64,000 nucleotides of DNA, taken from NCBI RefSeq assembly GCF_015832195.1, contig NC_052016.1, positions 85,628,547 to 85,692,546 on the forward strand, written 5' to 3'. Positions 1 through 13,589 of this stretch are shown piece by piece; position 1 is the stretch's first letter; each line of letters opens with the position of its first letter. The notes under the pieces are model-generated. The model saw only the letters and a list, made by a program, of their open reading frames with translations. It was not told where the DNA came from and searched no databases. A program made the translations under genes and the position numbers. The stretch comes from Motacilla alba alba. Lineage: Eukaryota > Chordata > Aves > Passeriformes > Motacillidae.

Positions 1-1190
1 CCTGACAAAGAACTTTTGTCTCGAAGTGTGTGTTTTACAGAGGGAGGCTAGAGGACAACACATGTGGTCTTCACGGGTCATAGGTCGAACGGCCTAGAAG
101 TGGCTCTGATCGGCACCATCAAAGGTAACCTGCAACTTAATATCCTGTTGATGAGCTTGTTGAATTTATGAGTGTCTGTGATACAGACGACGGTGCAAGT
201 GATGCCGCTCAACTGGCCTCTTCTCACCAGGCTACGGGCCGGCCACACTCCCCCTCCTCGCCCCGCACCTCGTCCCCTTACTGCGTTGGAAGGCTGAATT
301 TTGGGGGAAGGACACCCTCTCCTCCCTTTCCCTCTCCCTCTCACATGCACACACACCCCGCTCTGGCGGGTCCTTCCACCTCTTTTTCCCGACGAGGCCG
401 TCACCAGCCGCATTGTCCCATGGGCAGAGCCCCCGGCCCCTCCGCAGCCTGTGCCCCCGCTGCGGCATCCATGGCTGCCAGGGAGGGGGCGATGGAGAAA
501 GGGGGCGCGGAGCCTCCCCAGAGGGCGGTGACACCTCTCAGGAAAAGGGTTAGAAGGAGAAGGCGATATATACAGTTCAGGGGAAACAAGAAATTGCTCT
601 CCCCTCGTCCCGCCTCCCCCCCTCCACACCCCTCTCCAGCTCCCTTCGCATCACCAGCCCGTAAGAACAAGAGAAGAGCAGTTTTAAAGCGAATTTCGGA
701 AAACTTACAAAGACGGGAAAGCTTTCCCGGGCAAGCTGACGTTTGCTCTGTAGGTCTGGCACCTCCAGAAACCTGTTGAAAAACTCCTTTCAATAAAACA
801 GTTTACCACCGACTTCGGGTGACCACTTGCTTTCCTCCCCGAAAGCTGCCGTGAGCCGCAGGCTGTGTTCGTGGCGGTGGCCCGACGAGAGAGTGCGGGG
901 CTGGCTGCCGGTGCCTCTGCCCCCCTCCCTTCTTCCCTTCCTCCTTCGCTCCCTTCCCTTGTTACCCTGTGACATGGGGGAAAGGGGTTTTGCGGTTCAG
1001 AGGCAAATAAAGCACTTCTTAGGAGGGACGGCGACGTGACTTTGAACTTGGATCAGCTCCTCTGTTTCCTGCAGAGAGAGTAGGGCTGGAGCCCTGAAAG
1101 AATAGCAGAGAGCGGCCAGCCAGCGGGGGCTCCGGATGGAATTCACTGCGTCCCCCCGAAAGCGCCCCGATGCCGGCACCGCTGAGCAGG
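1..1190. other. Upstream intergenic DNA, no gene seen
   Basis: This non-coding stretch is unique sequence, moderately GC-rich from about 230 to 900. Its open frames on both strands are proline/arginine/serine-rich, lack recognisable domains and overlap one another, so they look like GC-rich shadows. In mammals ZIC5 lies head-to-head with ZIC2 on this side. No ZIC zinc-finger or ZIC5 N-terminal coding sequence is visible here, so any bird ZIC5 would lie further left. Confidence 0.6.
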
Positions 1191-1410
1191 CAGAGCGAGG
1201 GGCGAGGGGAGGGAAGGCAGGAAATGCAGAAAAATAAGGTAAGGCGAAGAAAGAAAAAGGAGGCAAAATTAAAAAGGAAGGGAAAAAATGAATAACAGAG
1301 AAGAGAAAAGAATAGAAAGAAAGGGGAGGAAGAAAAGAAAGAAAATAAGGAAAAGAAAGAAAAGAAAGAAAATAAAGAGAGGGAAGGAAGAAAGGGAGGG
1401 AGGGAGGGAG

Positions 1411-1742
1411 GGAGGGAAGGAAGGAAGGAATGAAGGAAGGAAGGAATGAAGGAAGGAAGGAAGGAAGGAAGGAAGGAAGGAAGGAAGGAAGGAAGGAAGG
1501 AAGGAAGGAAGGAAGGAAGGAAGGAAGGAAGGAAGGAAGGAAGGAAGGAAGGAAGGAAGGAAGGAAGGAAGGAAGGAAGGAAGGAAGGAAGGAAGGAAGG
1601 AAGGAAGGAAGGAAGGAAGGAAGGAAGGAAGGAAGGAAGGAAGGAAGGAAGGAAGGAAGGAAGGAAGGAAGGAAGGAAGGAAGGAAGGAAGGAAGGAAGG
1701 AAGGAAGGAAGGAAGGAAGGAAGGAAGGAAGGAAGGAAGGAA
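1411..1742. repeat. (GGAA)n microsatellite
   Basis: Tetranucleotide GGAA array on the + strand. Two early ATG-containing interruptions occur near 1430 and 1446. From 1451 to 1742 it is uninterrupted, about 73 perfect units. The array sits roughly 3.3 kb upstream of the ZIC2 start codon. GGAA is the core of ETS-family binding sites. Confidence 0.95.
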
Positions 1743-1849
1743 AAGGAAGGAAGGAAAAAGAAAGAAGAGAGAGAAAAGAAGGAAGAGAGAAAAGGAGAAA
1801 GAAAGGGAGAGAGAAAGAGAAAAAGAGAAAGAGAGAGAGAGAAAGAAAG

Positions 1850-1850
<1 letters not shown>

Positions 1851-1940
<90 letters not shown>

Positions 1941-1941
1941 A
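1851..1941. repeat. (GAAA)n microsatellite
   Basis: About 22 tandem GAAA units, nearly perfect, ending abruptly at an AT-rich unique sequence. The left side grades into GA dinucleotide-rich sequence. Confidence 0.93.
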
Positions 1942-1945
1942 TTAT

Positions 1946-2657
1946 ATATTTGTATGAATATTCACCTTTGCTATTATTTTTTTTTTGCCAAAACTGTTTT
2001 GAACTGCCAATTTTCTTACACACATTTGTTCCTCTTCTAATCTCAGATGTAGTAAATTCTTTTAAATCGGGCCGGGGTGGGGGGAGCAGTGTATGTGAAC
2101 GTCTAGTTTTCTGTGTGATTTTTTTCACTAATCTGGAGGCAGACGATGCAGGAGACCAAGCTTTCCTCTTCAGCTTGGGCTCTCGAAATCCCCAGCAACG
2201 GTGGAGGACTCCGCTCAGACCTCCGCCTCGAAATCTTTTCAGAGAAGGAAAATAGAATTTGTTCGCGATCTGTTCCTGGGAGCCTGGGGGGTCAGGACAA
2301 GGACAGCATATGCTCCCAAGCTACAGCCTGGAAAGGCAAGATCTGGGGAGCAGACAGTCCTGCCTGCAAAGGCAGGACAGGGATGACAGCGAGCAAAGAG
2401 AAAAAGGCTGTTGGCATTAGAGGTGCATCTCTGCATTAATATTCGGTTTATCTCCTATTGCCCATTTCCGATTAGAAGGAATCCCACTCCTTCCCAATTT
2501 AAATCCTCTCCTTGTTCAAAGACTAATGTCCGGTACCGGCACATTTCAAACACTTTCGGACAGTCTTGGAAATATTTTAACCATTTAGTGACAATGATGG
2601 GAAAGACCCTAGTTGCTAGGCAATGTTACCTTTGCCTGCCTTCCTTCCTTCCTGCTT
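1946..2657. other. Unique non-coding sequence upstream of ZIC2
   Basis: AT-balanced unique sequence without a plausible gene. The part from about 2400 to 2640 has mixed, low-repeat composition and contains an RFX X-box-like motif at 2612-2624, so it may be regulatory. That is inference; no alignment could be made. Confidence 0.4.
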
Positions 2658-2658
2658 T

Positions 2659-2715
2659 CCATCCATCCATCCATCCATCCATCCATCCATCCATCCATCC
2701 ATCCATCCATCCATC
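2659..2715. repeat. (ATCC)n microsatellite
   Basis: About 14 perfect ATCC/CCAT units following a short TTCC run at 2640-2653. Confidence 0.95.
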
Positions 2716-3096
2716 ATCTCTCTTTATAAAGCTCACGCTTGGATGCTGTGGGTCCAGGTTTGAGCCTGCCTGTGTCTGATGTGGGATTTAATGCCATGAG
2801 GAGTCATAGGAGGAATGTCGAAGGGAGAATTTCAAAAAGACCCCCCGAGCCACAAAACCCTTATATTTTGGGTTGCTTCTCCGCCAAGCAGAGAACTGAT
2901 GGGTATGGAGATGCAAGGTTTCGTGCAGGGTGGTTAAGACGGCAAAATGTTATGCCAGGCTTTGATTTTTACAAAGCCTTATTTATTGGTGAGCTGCTGG
3001 CCTCGAGATGATTATTTTTCAGCCACTACAAAACAAACCGAATCAGGGGCCAGACGTGTATTTACTGGAGGGGGAGGGGAAGGGGACTTGTTTGCT
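2716..3096. promoter_or_regulatory. Candidate upstream regulatory element with paired TCF/LEF-like motifs
   Basis: Unique sequence with no convincing gene. At 2957-2979 it has a perfect inverted repeat with 8-bp arms (AGGCTTTG and CAAAGCCT) and a 7-bp spacer. Each arm contains a CTTTG core, and the left one reads CTTTGAT, a match to the TCF/LEF consensus. The block lies about 2 kb upstream of the ZIC2 start codon. Function is inferred only. Confidence 0.3.
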
Positions 3097-3097
3097 C

Positions 3098-3135
3098 TGT
3101 GTGTGTGTGTGTGTCTGTGTGTGTGTGCGCGCGCC
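3098..3135. repeat. (GT)n dinucleotide repeat
   Basis: Imperfect GT run interrupted by a CT step and ending in alternating GC; potential Z-DNA-forming sequence. Confidence 0.85.
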
Positions 3136-3914
3136 GGCTTTATGCTTTTTATTCCTGCCATGTAAGAATCCGGTTTCCAAATAACAATGGCAGGGTGGGG
3201 TTTTGGGTAGGGATTTTTTTTTTTTCGGGTTTGTTTTTGTTTCTTTTTTCAAGAAAGAGAAAAGACAAGGAAAACTCCTAAAGCATCTGCTCTCAGATAC
3301 ACATTCACAACACATGCAGATCGCAGATCGACTTCTCTGCTCCCTCATAAGTGCTTTAAAAGCCCAAACAGCCAGGGCGACGGTTCCGTCTTACATTTTA
3401 ATTTTTATTTGATTTGGGTTTTTGGTTCCAGCCACCCTCGCCCCGTCAACGTGACTTTTATTTGATTTCCCCCTCGCTCCCTTTATCGATCACGGGCTTC
3501 ATCCGCTTTAGCCGAAATGAGGAAAGGGGCTGCGGGGGTTATATTTTAAGCCCCTCGCTTTGTTTGTTTGCCTCCCGAGGCAGGATCACATGCCAAAGCG
3601 TACATCGATATTTTCCGAGATCGGCGCGCTTCTCCCCGCGCCACCCCTTCCCCTCGCCGCGGGGGAGACGGGCGGGGGGGGGGGGGCGACTCCCCCAAAA
3701 AATCAAGAAGCCACCGGCAGTGCGGGGCTGAAGGCGGCCACCGGCGCCGAGCGGGCCCGTGCGGTGCGGGGCCGGGCGGGGGCCGGGCGGCCGCGGGGCG
3801 AGCGGCGGTGGCGCGGCGGGGCGCGGGGCGGGCGGTGGGGCGGGCAGGGCTCGGGGCGGCCGCTCCGCCATTAGCCGGTGGCCGGGGGCGCCCGGATGGA
3901 CGGGGCGGCTCGGG

Positions 3915-3919
3915 CCAAT
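3915..3919 (+). promoter_or_regulatory. ZIC2: CCAAT box
   Basis: CCAAT in forward orientation inside the CpG island, followed by ATGAGC. It lies about 130 bp upstream of the TATA-like sequence at 4045, a plausible NF-Y site position for a promoter there. No other CCAAT was noticed in the island. Confidence 0.4.
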
Positions 3920-4044
3920 GAGCGGGAGCCGGGAGAGCGGCCGGGCGGCGGGCGAAGGCGGCGTTGGGAGAGGAGCCGCCAGTGCGGGCGGGGAGAAGGA
4001 GAGAGGCCGGGGGAGGGAGGGAAGAAAAAGAGGGGGAGGGGGGG

Positions 4045-4053
4045 AATAAAAAG
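4045..4053 (+). promoter_or_regulatory. ZIC2: TATA-like element, possible ZIC2 core promoter
   Basis: AATAAAAAG stands out as an AT-rich spot in otherwise G-rich sequence. Transcription would start near 4075-4080, giving a 5' leader of roughly 880 nt. CpG-island genes often have several dispersed start sites, so this is only a candidate. Confidence 0.3.
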
Positions 4054-4074
4054 CCGCCGCCTCAGCAGCGCCCA

Positions 4075-4962
4075 CCGAAATAAACAGAAGAGCGAAAGGC
4101 AGCGAGGGCCCGGGCGGAGCGGGGCTGCAACTCCGCCGCCGCGGCGCTCCGGCACTCCCCGGCCCCTTCCCGCCCCCCGCCTCCCCTCCCCACCCCCACC
4201 TCCGCCCTTATTGTTTTTAATCCGCCTCCGGCACCCCCCTCCTTGCCCCCCTCCTCACGCCCCTCGGCCACGGCGGGCGGGGGCTGCGCGGCGCGGGGCA
4301 CCCCCCGGGTCCCTTCGCTCCGTGGGAACCCGCGGCTGCAAGTTTTTCTCCGTGAGAGACACCGCTAATGCCCGGCGGAGGATAAAACGAGAAGCGGAGG
4401 CCCGGGAGCGGCGGGGGGCTCGGGGCTGCGGGGAGGGCCGCGGCCCACGCGGGGAGCGGCGCGGGGCCGGGCGGGCGGGGGTCGGCGGCGCTGACATCCC
4501 GGTGGCGGCGGAGGAAGCGGGGGGGGGGGGGGGCGGCGGCGGCGTGTGCGCGGGTCTGTGTGTGCGAGTGTGTGTGTGCGTGCGTGTGTGCCGCAGGGAA
4601 CGGCGAGGCGAGCCTTCCCCCCCCCCGTCCCCAGCCCCGTCCCTCCCCTGCTCCCCCTCCCCTCCCCTGCCCGCCCCCGCCTCAGCTCCTTTAATACACT
4701 TTGGTTCTCCGCTCGCCTTTGGACTCTGCTCTGCCTGGCTCCGGATACGGCTCCGCCGGCGGCGGCTGCGGCGGCATCGGGCCGGAGCGGGAGCGGGCGG
4801 CAGCGGCGGCGGCGGGGGGACGCGGCGGCTGCCGGGGGGAAGCGGAGCGGAGCGGCGGCGGCCCCGCGCCCGGGCGGGCGGGCGGCGGCAGCCCGGAGGC
4901 GGAGGCTGTAGCGGGGAGGCGGCAGCGGCGGCAGCGGCTGCGTCCCCGGAGCGGCGCGGACC
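4075..4962 (+). other. ZIC2: Probable ZIC2 5' untranslated region
   Basis: GC-rich leader between the candidate start site and the ATG. It contains a GT-rich run (4553-4593) and many CGG-type triplets. A stop codon (TAG at 4909-4911) lies in frame 52 bp upstream of the ATG, which supports translation starting at 4963 rather than further upstream. The 5' boundary is inferred. Confidence 0.45.
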
Positions 4963-8346
<3,384 letters not shown>

Positions 8347-9447
8347 GGCCCCGCCGGACTGCTCTGCACGGCCCCGCCGCGCCCTCCCCGCCCCGGCGGC
8401 GGCGGTGGCGGTGGCGGCGGGCAGGAGGGACCGAGCGAGCCCGCCGGAGACACGCCGGGAGATGCCGCCGCACCCGCCGGCAGCGAAATGACGGCCGAGC
8501 AGGATGGGGACAGGGGGCCTTCATCTCCCCACACCCTCCCGCCTTCGCGTCTTTTTTTTTTTTTTTTTCTTTTTTTTTGGTTGGATTTTTTCTTTTTAAA
8601 AACATTTTGAACCAGCAAAAAAAAAATTCCAAAAACTACGTGCTGAAAAAACATAAGAGAATGAGTAAATCAACGGCGGAACGGAAAGGGGAGAGAGAGA
8701 GAGAGAGAGAAAGCCCAATGCTCTACCAACACATCACCCAGCTAAAAGCTTCCCAAGCCGGCGGAAAAAAACTCTCCCTCCGGAGTCTTCAGACAAAAGA
8801 TCAGAGACTCAAACTCCTCTGGTCCCCGCGCCTCCCCGCCCGGAGCAGCCAGCGCCCTCCCGTCCCACGAACTGTGTATATAGCGGCCCTCTCCTTCCTC
8901 CGGCGAGGTGGGGAACGAGGTTTTCCTGGATTGTCGGTGTATAGAAGTTCGTCCCGTTTGTAAACCGCGGATTGGTCCCTTTCTTCTTCCTCCTCTTCTT
9001 CTTCTTTCTTTTTTCTTTTTTTTTTTCTTTTTTTTTTTAATCTTACTTTTTTCCCCCTCTTTCTCCCTCCCCGAGAAAGTGATGGACTTGTTTTCTTTTC
9101 TCCCAATCTCTCCTTCCCCACTTCCTTCTCTTCTCCTTTTTTTAGTTCATCCCTTTAAAAAAAAAAAAAAAAAAGTAACGTGGAAGAAAAAAAATATGGT
9201 TTCTTTTGTAATTGTGATATCTTGAATATTGTGTTCCTTTTTAAGAAGCAACTTGATTGTAAACTGCATTTCAACTATAGACTGGGGAAGAAATACCGTG
9301 CCAAAGTCTCCATTCTGTTACTCACAGACACACACACGAACAACAACGCTTGTGAATGTATTTTTCTGTTAGCTGGGTTTACATGTGATGTTTTAGTGCT
9401 TTTGCAAGTTCAATTTGTTAGTTCCTGTTCGGAAGATTGTGAGGAAA

Positions 9448-9453
9448 AATAAA
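9448..9453 (+). terminator. ZIC2: Poly(A) signal AATAAA, probable main ZIC2 signal
   Basis: Canonical hexamer about 1.1 kb after the stop codon, a usual 3' UTR length for ZIC2. A GT-rich/T-rich region follows (CGTCGTG, then TTTTCC), as expected downstream of a cleavage site. Confidence 0.55.
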
Positions 9454-9699
9454 CGTCGTGCCGTTAGCTTTTCCGTAATAACGCCCTTCCTCCTGTAAAT
9501 ACCTGTTACCATATTTATCCATTTGTAATTAAATTATGGTATTAACTTGCTACAGAGGAAACAGTATTTATAAAGAATGTTTCTTAACTATAAATATGTA
9601 CAATTGTGAGCATAAACTGTTTCAGATTTTTTATTTGAAGGTTTAAGTGGTTTCATCATTTCTTGTGATATGTTTTGAGAGTAATGCATACAGAAATAT

Positions 9700-9705
9700 A
9701 ATAAA
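9700..9705 (+). terminator. ZIC2: Alternative distal poly(A) signal AATAAA
   Basis: A second canonical hexamer 250 bp downstream, followed by GTGTTG and a T-rich stretch. It would give a longer, AU-rich 3' UTR including the Pumilio-type site. Confidence 0.45.
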
Positions 9706-9720
9706 ACGTGTTGAAACTGC

Positions 9721-10440
9721 ACGAGCTGTTTCCTTTTTATGCCAAAGGCTCTCTAAAACCTGCTATAAGGTGTGTGATGAGCTGAGCGGCGACTGCAAAA
9801 CAAATGCTTTTAAAACTTCCTCTGGTCACTGGAAGAGGAGGATTCCTTCCAGCTGGGCTCTCCCGCCCAGAAGGAAAAAATAAAACAAAAAAAACAAAAA
9901 AAAAAAAAAAAAAAAAGAGAGAGAGAAATAAAAATAATAAAAAAAGCCACAAAAGCCCCTAAAACTTTGTGAAGCTTCTGAGCTGAAAGAAAAGGGTGAG
10001 GGACGGTATGCATATTCGCCAAATTACTTTCAAGGCAAGATCTCCTTTAGTAAGATATTTACGCGGCGAGAGCACATCTTCTTCCTCCGGCTCCTGCCTT
10101 CCTCGGGCTCACCCCTCTCTCCCCGGTGCGTGTCTGGCTGGGGAGATCATTGCCCCAGAGGCTGAGAAAGAGGGACCTTACGGGACCGAGGTGGAGGCTC
10201 TGAGCTCGGCTGCTTTGAGCCATAGATGGTCCTTGCCTCTCGTGTTGTCATCTTTTTGGCAGCCTCCATACAGCCCGGGAGAGAAGAAAGTTGTGATGAC
10301 CGAGAGCTCACATTTCCCCTTCGAGTTTTTCTCTCTCTTTCTCTCTCTCTCTTTTTTTTTTTTTTTTTTTCTTTTTAATTATATATATTTTACTTTATTT
10401 TATGTTATTTTATTTTAGCTCAGAGGGCAGTTTGGGCTGT
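9721..10440. other. Non-coding sequence after ZIC2 with A and T tracts
   Basis: Contains another AATAAA (9879-9884) leading into an A-rich tract up to about 9935, a mixed unique block and a CT/poly-T tract at 10328-10372 followed by TTTTA-type repeats. No plausible coding frame. Confidence 0.6.
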
Positions 10441-12290
10441 CAGATGTGTTCAGGGAGGACGGAGAGCAGCCGGGCGATGACTTTCCCGGGATGCTGGCCC
10501 GGCGTTTGGCTCCAAGCGCGACGTCGGGGCCCGGCTGGCAGAGCCGCCCGTGCAGGGCAGCCGGACAGCAGCTCTCCGGGCACATCCCGCCGCACCGGGA
10601 CAAGCCGAATCTGACAGCGGCAGGGAAAGCGTGGAAAAATTCGGCCTTGTCAAGCCACCGAAATACGCCCTGCGAAGAGGCAGCGCTGAGAACCGGGCTC
10701 CGAGCGCCCTGCGGTGGCTGCGCTGCCCTCAGCGGCGGCTTGTGCAGCCCGGGAAAGCCTCTGCTCCTCACACCCGGCCGAGCCCATCGCTCACGCCCCC
10801 CCGGGCCGGTCATCGCTTTGGGTTTTTCGGGCTTTGTGCCGTGTGTTCGAATATCAACAGAGCTGCCTCCGGCCGGTGTGAGGGAGTTAGGTGAGGAGAT
10901 GAGTGTACACGGGGCCCTGCTCACTCCTGGGGCGAGATGAGGGTTACCTACACCCAGGGAAGGGGAGGAGGGAGAGAAAGACACCCCCTCCCCCCTGTTC
11001 CTCCGCCGACGAGGAAGTTTAGATGTGGAGCGGATCCGGAGCTTCCTCGGCGGCCGTGCTCCTCCCGGAGCGGCCATCCCCGCGCACTCGGCAGCTCCCC
11101 GGGTAATCAAACTGCTATTAAAACCTAATTTATGTTCGGTAATAATATTACGTAAAAACATTTTTATTAAAATAGTTGGCATATGCCGCCTGCCCCTTGG
11201 AGACATCCGTGGGAAATGCAGCTGAGAGGATCCCTCCTTGTCCTGCCGGCCTTCCCACAGCTGAAAAACCATACGGGGGTCCCGCTTCAGAGCCAGTCCC
11301 TGCCAGCCACCGTCTGCCCAAATCCCCTTCTGGGCCCAGGGAAGCACGAGCAGCCCTGCCCAAGGGCCACCAACCCCGCCCCGGTGGGCTCATCTCCGAC
11401 CGGAGAGAAACGCCCGGCAGCTGGGCTCCCCTTCTCCCTCCCCTCGGAGCCGTTCTGTCTTAGGGGGAGCCCAGGGATGACCCTTGAGGGGGCTAGGCGG
11501 CCTCCCTCTGGCCAAAGCGCAGGTCGTGTGGCAGCAAGGACAGCCCCAGTCCCTCCGGCAGGGATGCCTCTCCTCCGGCAGGCCCAGGGATGCGGCCGTG
11601 GCGGCTGTGGCAGTGAGTAAACTCCCCCTCCTTCCCTGTCCTACCCAGGCTGGCCTTGAACTTGACCCTCGCCTTGGCGCATCCCACCCGCAGCCCCTCT
11701 CCACCCGCCTCCCTCGTGCCCTGACCCTGGCCCGGCCCTGCCGTGCTTAAAGGGGAGTGGGAAGTCATCGGGTTCAGGGGTTGGGGTTTTTTTAGGGGGT
11801 AGAGCGGCCAAGATCCCTCTCACAGCCTTGTGCGAGGGTGGCCCACTGGCCCCGAAGTCCTCCTCTTCGCCCCTCTCCTTTGTCCACCTCGACACCGTCA
11901 ACCCCAAACCCCTCCCTCTCCTCAGCTTTGTCTCCTACGCTGAACCTGCCCTTGCCAAATCTCCCTGCCCTGGCCCTGAAGGCAGCTTGGGAACCGATCT
12001 GGAGGGAGGCCTGAGGCTTCCCCGGCAGTCCCGAGCCTGCTCTGGCAATCCACAATCGCCTCATGCCCAGCCGCAGCGAGCGGGTGCCCCGGCCGGTGGC
12101 CCGCACTCCCCGACGACCCTGCCCCGACGGCTCCCGGCTCGCCTCGGCCCCGCGGCCCCCGCCGTCGGCGAGCAGCAGGAGGCACGGCGCTGCCCCGCTG
12201 TCGGCATCCCGCGTCCAGCTGAGGCAGCCCCACTTGGCCGGCTGTCCTGCGGCGGTGTGATTCCTCCTTCACACCGTGAAAAGCAGCGTG
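10440..12290. other. CpG-rich block downstream of ZIC2, no gene recognised
   Basis: GC- and CpG-rich sequence, densest at 10440-10830 and 12060-12260. Open frames on both strands overlap and encode Pro/Arg/Ala/Gly-rich low-complexity protein without domains. An AT-rich insert at 11100-11190 interrupts it. Intergenic CpG islands next to developmental regulators are often Polycomb-marked or act as non-coding RNA promoters; neither can be shown here. Confidence 0.5.
11100..11190. promoter_or_regulatory. AT-rich homeodomain-motif block within a CpG island
   Basis: A sharply bounded AT-rich segment flanked by GC-rich DNA, with several TAAT/ATTA cores and a small inverted repeat GTAAT-AAT-ATTAC near 11139-11151. 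The contrast suggests a conserved enhancer core; this is inference. Confidence 0.25.
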
Positions 12291-13034
12291 GAGGGGTGGG
12301 TTTAATTTTTAACGTTATTAATAATAATGAAATCCTCTCCTAACTCTTCCTGCGGACCCCCTGAAAAGACGGATTGATTTCCCTGGGAATTACTCTCTCT
12401 TCTTAAGCCAAAAAATGTGAGGGTCCGTCCATAAAACAGGCTGTGCTTTGCCCCCCGCACCCGCAACTGGAGGGCAGTTCAGGGCTCTGCCTTCACCTGC
12501 CCCCGCTCTGCTTCACCTGGCGTGGCTGCTCTGGTGGCTTTGGGTTGCAGTCGGTGGCGGCAGAAAAAAACCCAAACCCGAACCCAAACCCCAAGGTAAA
12601 CCAACCTCCCAGCAAACAAACAGACATGACAACAGCCCAGACCGAAACAGAATAAAATGCAGGAGCTCTCGCCCGAACCCGAGCGTGGAGCGGCTGCTGA
12701 GTCTGGCGGTGCCGCTGGCGCTGCCGGTGCCGGCGGGGCTCCGCAGCGGCCAAGGGGCTGCCCCTGCACGGCCAGCCCCCCGCCGCCGGTGCCGGGGGGC
12801 AGCAGCCCGGGCTGCAGCCGCTCCGTTTGGCTCTGGCCAGACCTAACCCAAACCCGTATCAGCCTTTTAAGTTTCCTCTTTGTTTTCAGAAACTCGTACA
12901 CATTTCCTGCCCGCTATGAAGACATAGCGGGTTCCCCCAAATCTCTCCCCAGCCACAAGTGCACGCTAAACGTGCTCCCGGGCACAGCGAGGTATGTATA
13001 TTTTTCAATTTGTCATCTTCATGCATGGTTGTGA

Positions 13035-13260
13035 GGGGTTGGGTGGTTTTTGGTTTTTTTTTTTGTTTGTTTGTTTGTTTGTTTTTCTTTCTTTCTTCTT
13101 TTTTTTTTTTTTTTTGGTTGGTGTTTTTTAATTTCGTGCGTCCCTTTTTTTTCTTCCTCCCTTTCCCCCCCCCCCCCCCCCCTCCTTTTTTCATTCCTAT
13201 TAGGTTTTGGATTTTTTTCCTCTATTGGTTTTGGTTTTTTCCTCTTTTTCCCGAGTCAGA
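13035..13260. repeat. Low-complexity T/C tract including C18
   Basis: Nearly uninterrupted T- and C-rich + strand with a GTTT repeat (13062-13084) and an 18-base C run at 13165-13182. Confidence 0.85.
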
Positions 13261-13402
13261 CGACCAGGGATGGAGCTGCATATTAGCAGCAGAGCAAGCA
13301 AGAACTATTGTCCCACCCTGCAGGGCACGGTGCCCCCCTCTGTCCCAAAGTGCAAGCCTTCTCCAGTGCTTGGGGTTTCCTCACTTTTCTTTCTCTCTCT
13401 CT

Positions 13403-13431
13403 CTTTTTTTTTTTTTTTTTTTTTTTTTTTC
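13403..13431. repeat. Poly-T tract
   Basis: An uninterrupted run of T of nearly 30 bases, preceded by a CT dinucleotide stretch. Confidence 0.85.
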
Positions 13432-13589
13432 CTTGTAAAAAATTATTTTCTGGATGATTTCTCTGTCATTAATACTTTTGGGAGAGAGAAAAGAAGAAAA
13501 GAGAAGAAAAGGAGAAGGACGAGACGACCGGCTGAGGGAAGACCTTCGCTAGAGGTTTCATGTCTTTAATAAACACTTCAAAGTAGCTG

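Larger units (their letters stand above)
1195..1945. repeat. Long polypurine tract (about 750 bp) containing two tetranucleotide microsatellites
   Basis: The + strand is almost only A and G over roughly 750 bp. It begins as irregular GA-rich sequence (1195-1410), becomes GGAA repeats, then irregular GA sequence (1743-1850), then GAAA repeats. Polypurine/polypyrimidine mirror sequence of this length can adopt triplex (H-DNA) structure; that is known chemistry, not shown here. The Lys/Glu/Arg-rich and Phe/Leu/Pro/Ser-rich frames crossing it are artefacts of the repeat. Confidence 0.9.
8347..9720 (+). other. ZIC2: ZIC2 3' untranslated region
   Basis: Starts GC-rich, then has poly-T (8551-8579), a GA run (8693-8711) and T- and A-rich tracts (8998-9040, 9158-9174), then AU-rich sequence. 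Candidate poly(A) signals are at 9448-9453 and 9700-9705. A Pumilio-type TGTAAATA lies at 9494-9501, so only longer transcripts would carry it. The exact end is unknown. Confidence 0.7.

Noticed and set aside
1019..2255. Long open frames on both strands rich in Lys/Glu/Gly/Arg or Phe/Leu/Pro/Ser (up to 369 codons)
   Set aside because: They exist only because GGAA and GAAA tetranucleotide repeats lack stop codons in several frames; there is no unique coding sequence.
1..4962. ZIC5 head-to-head with ZIC2 as in mammals
   Set aside because: No ZIC-type finger sequence or ZIC5 N-terminus could be found on either strand left of ZIC2 in this window; it may lie outside.
10415..11347. 310-codon - strand frame downstream of ZIC2
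   Set aside because: Located in CpG-rich DNA, opposed by similar + strand frames, no recognisable domain or exon structure.
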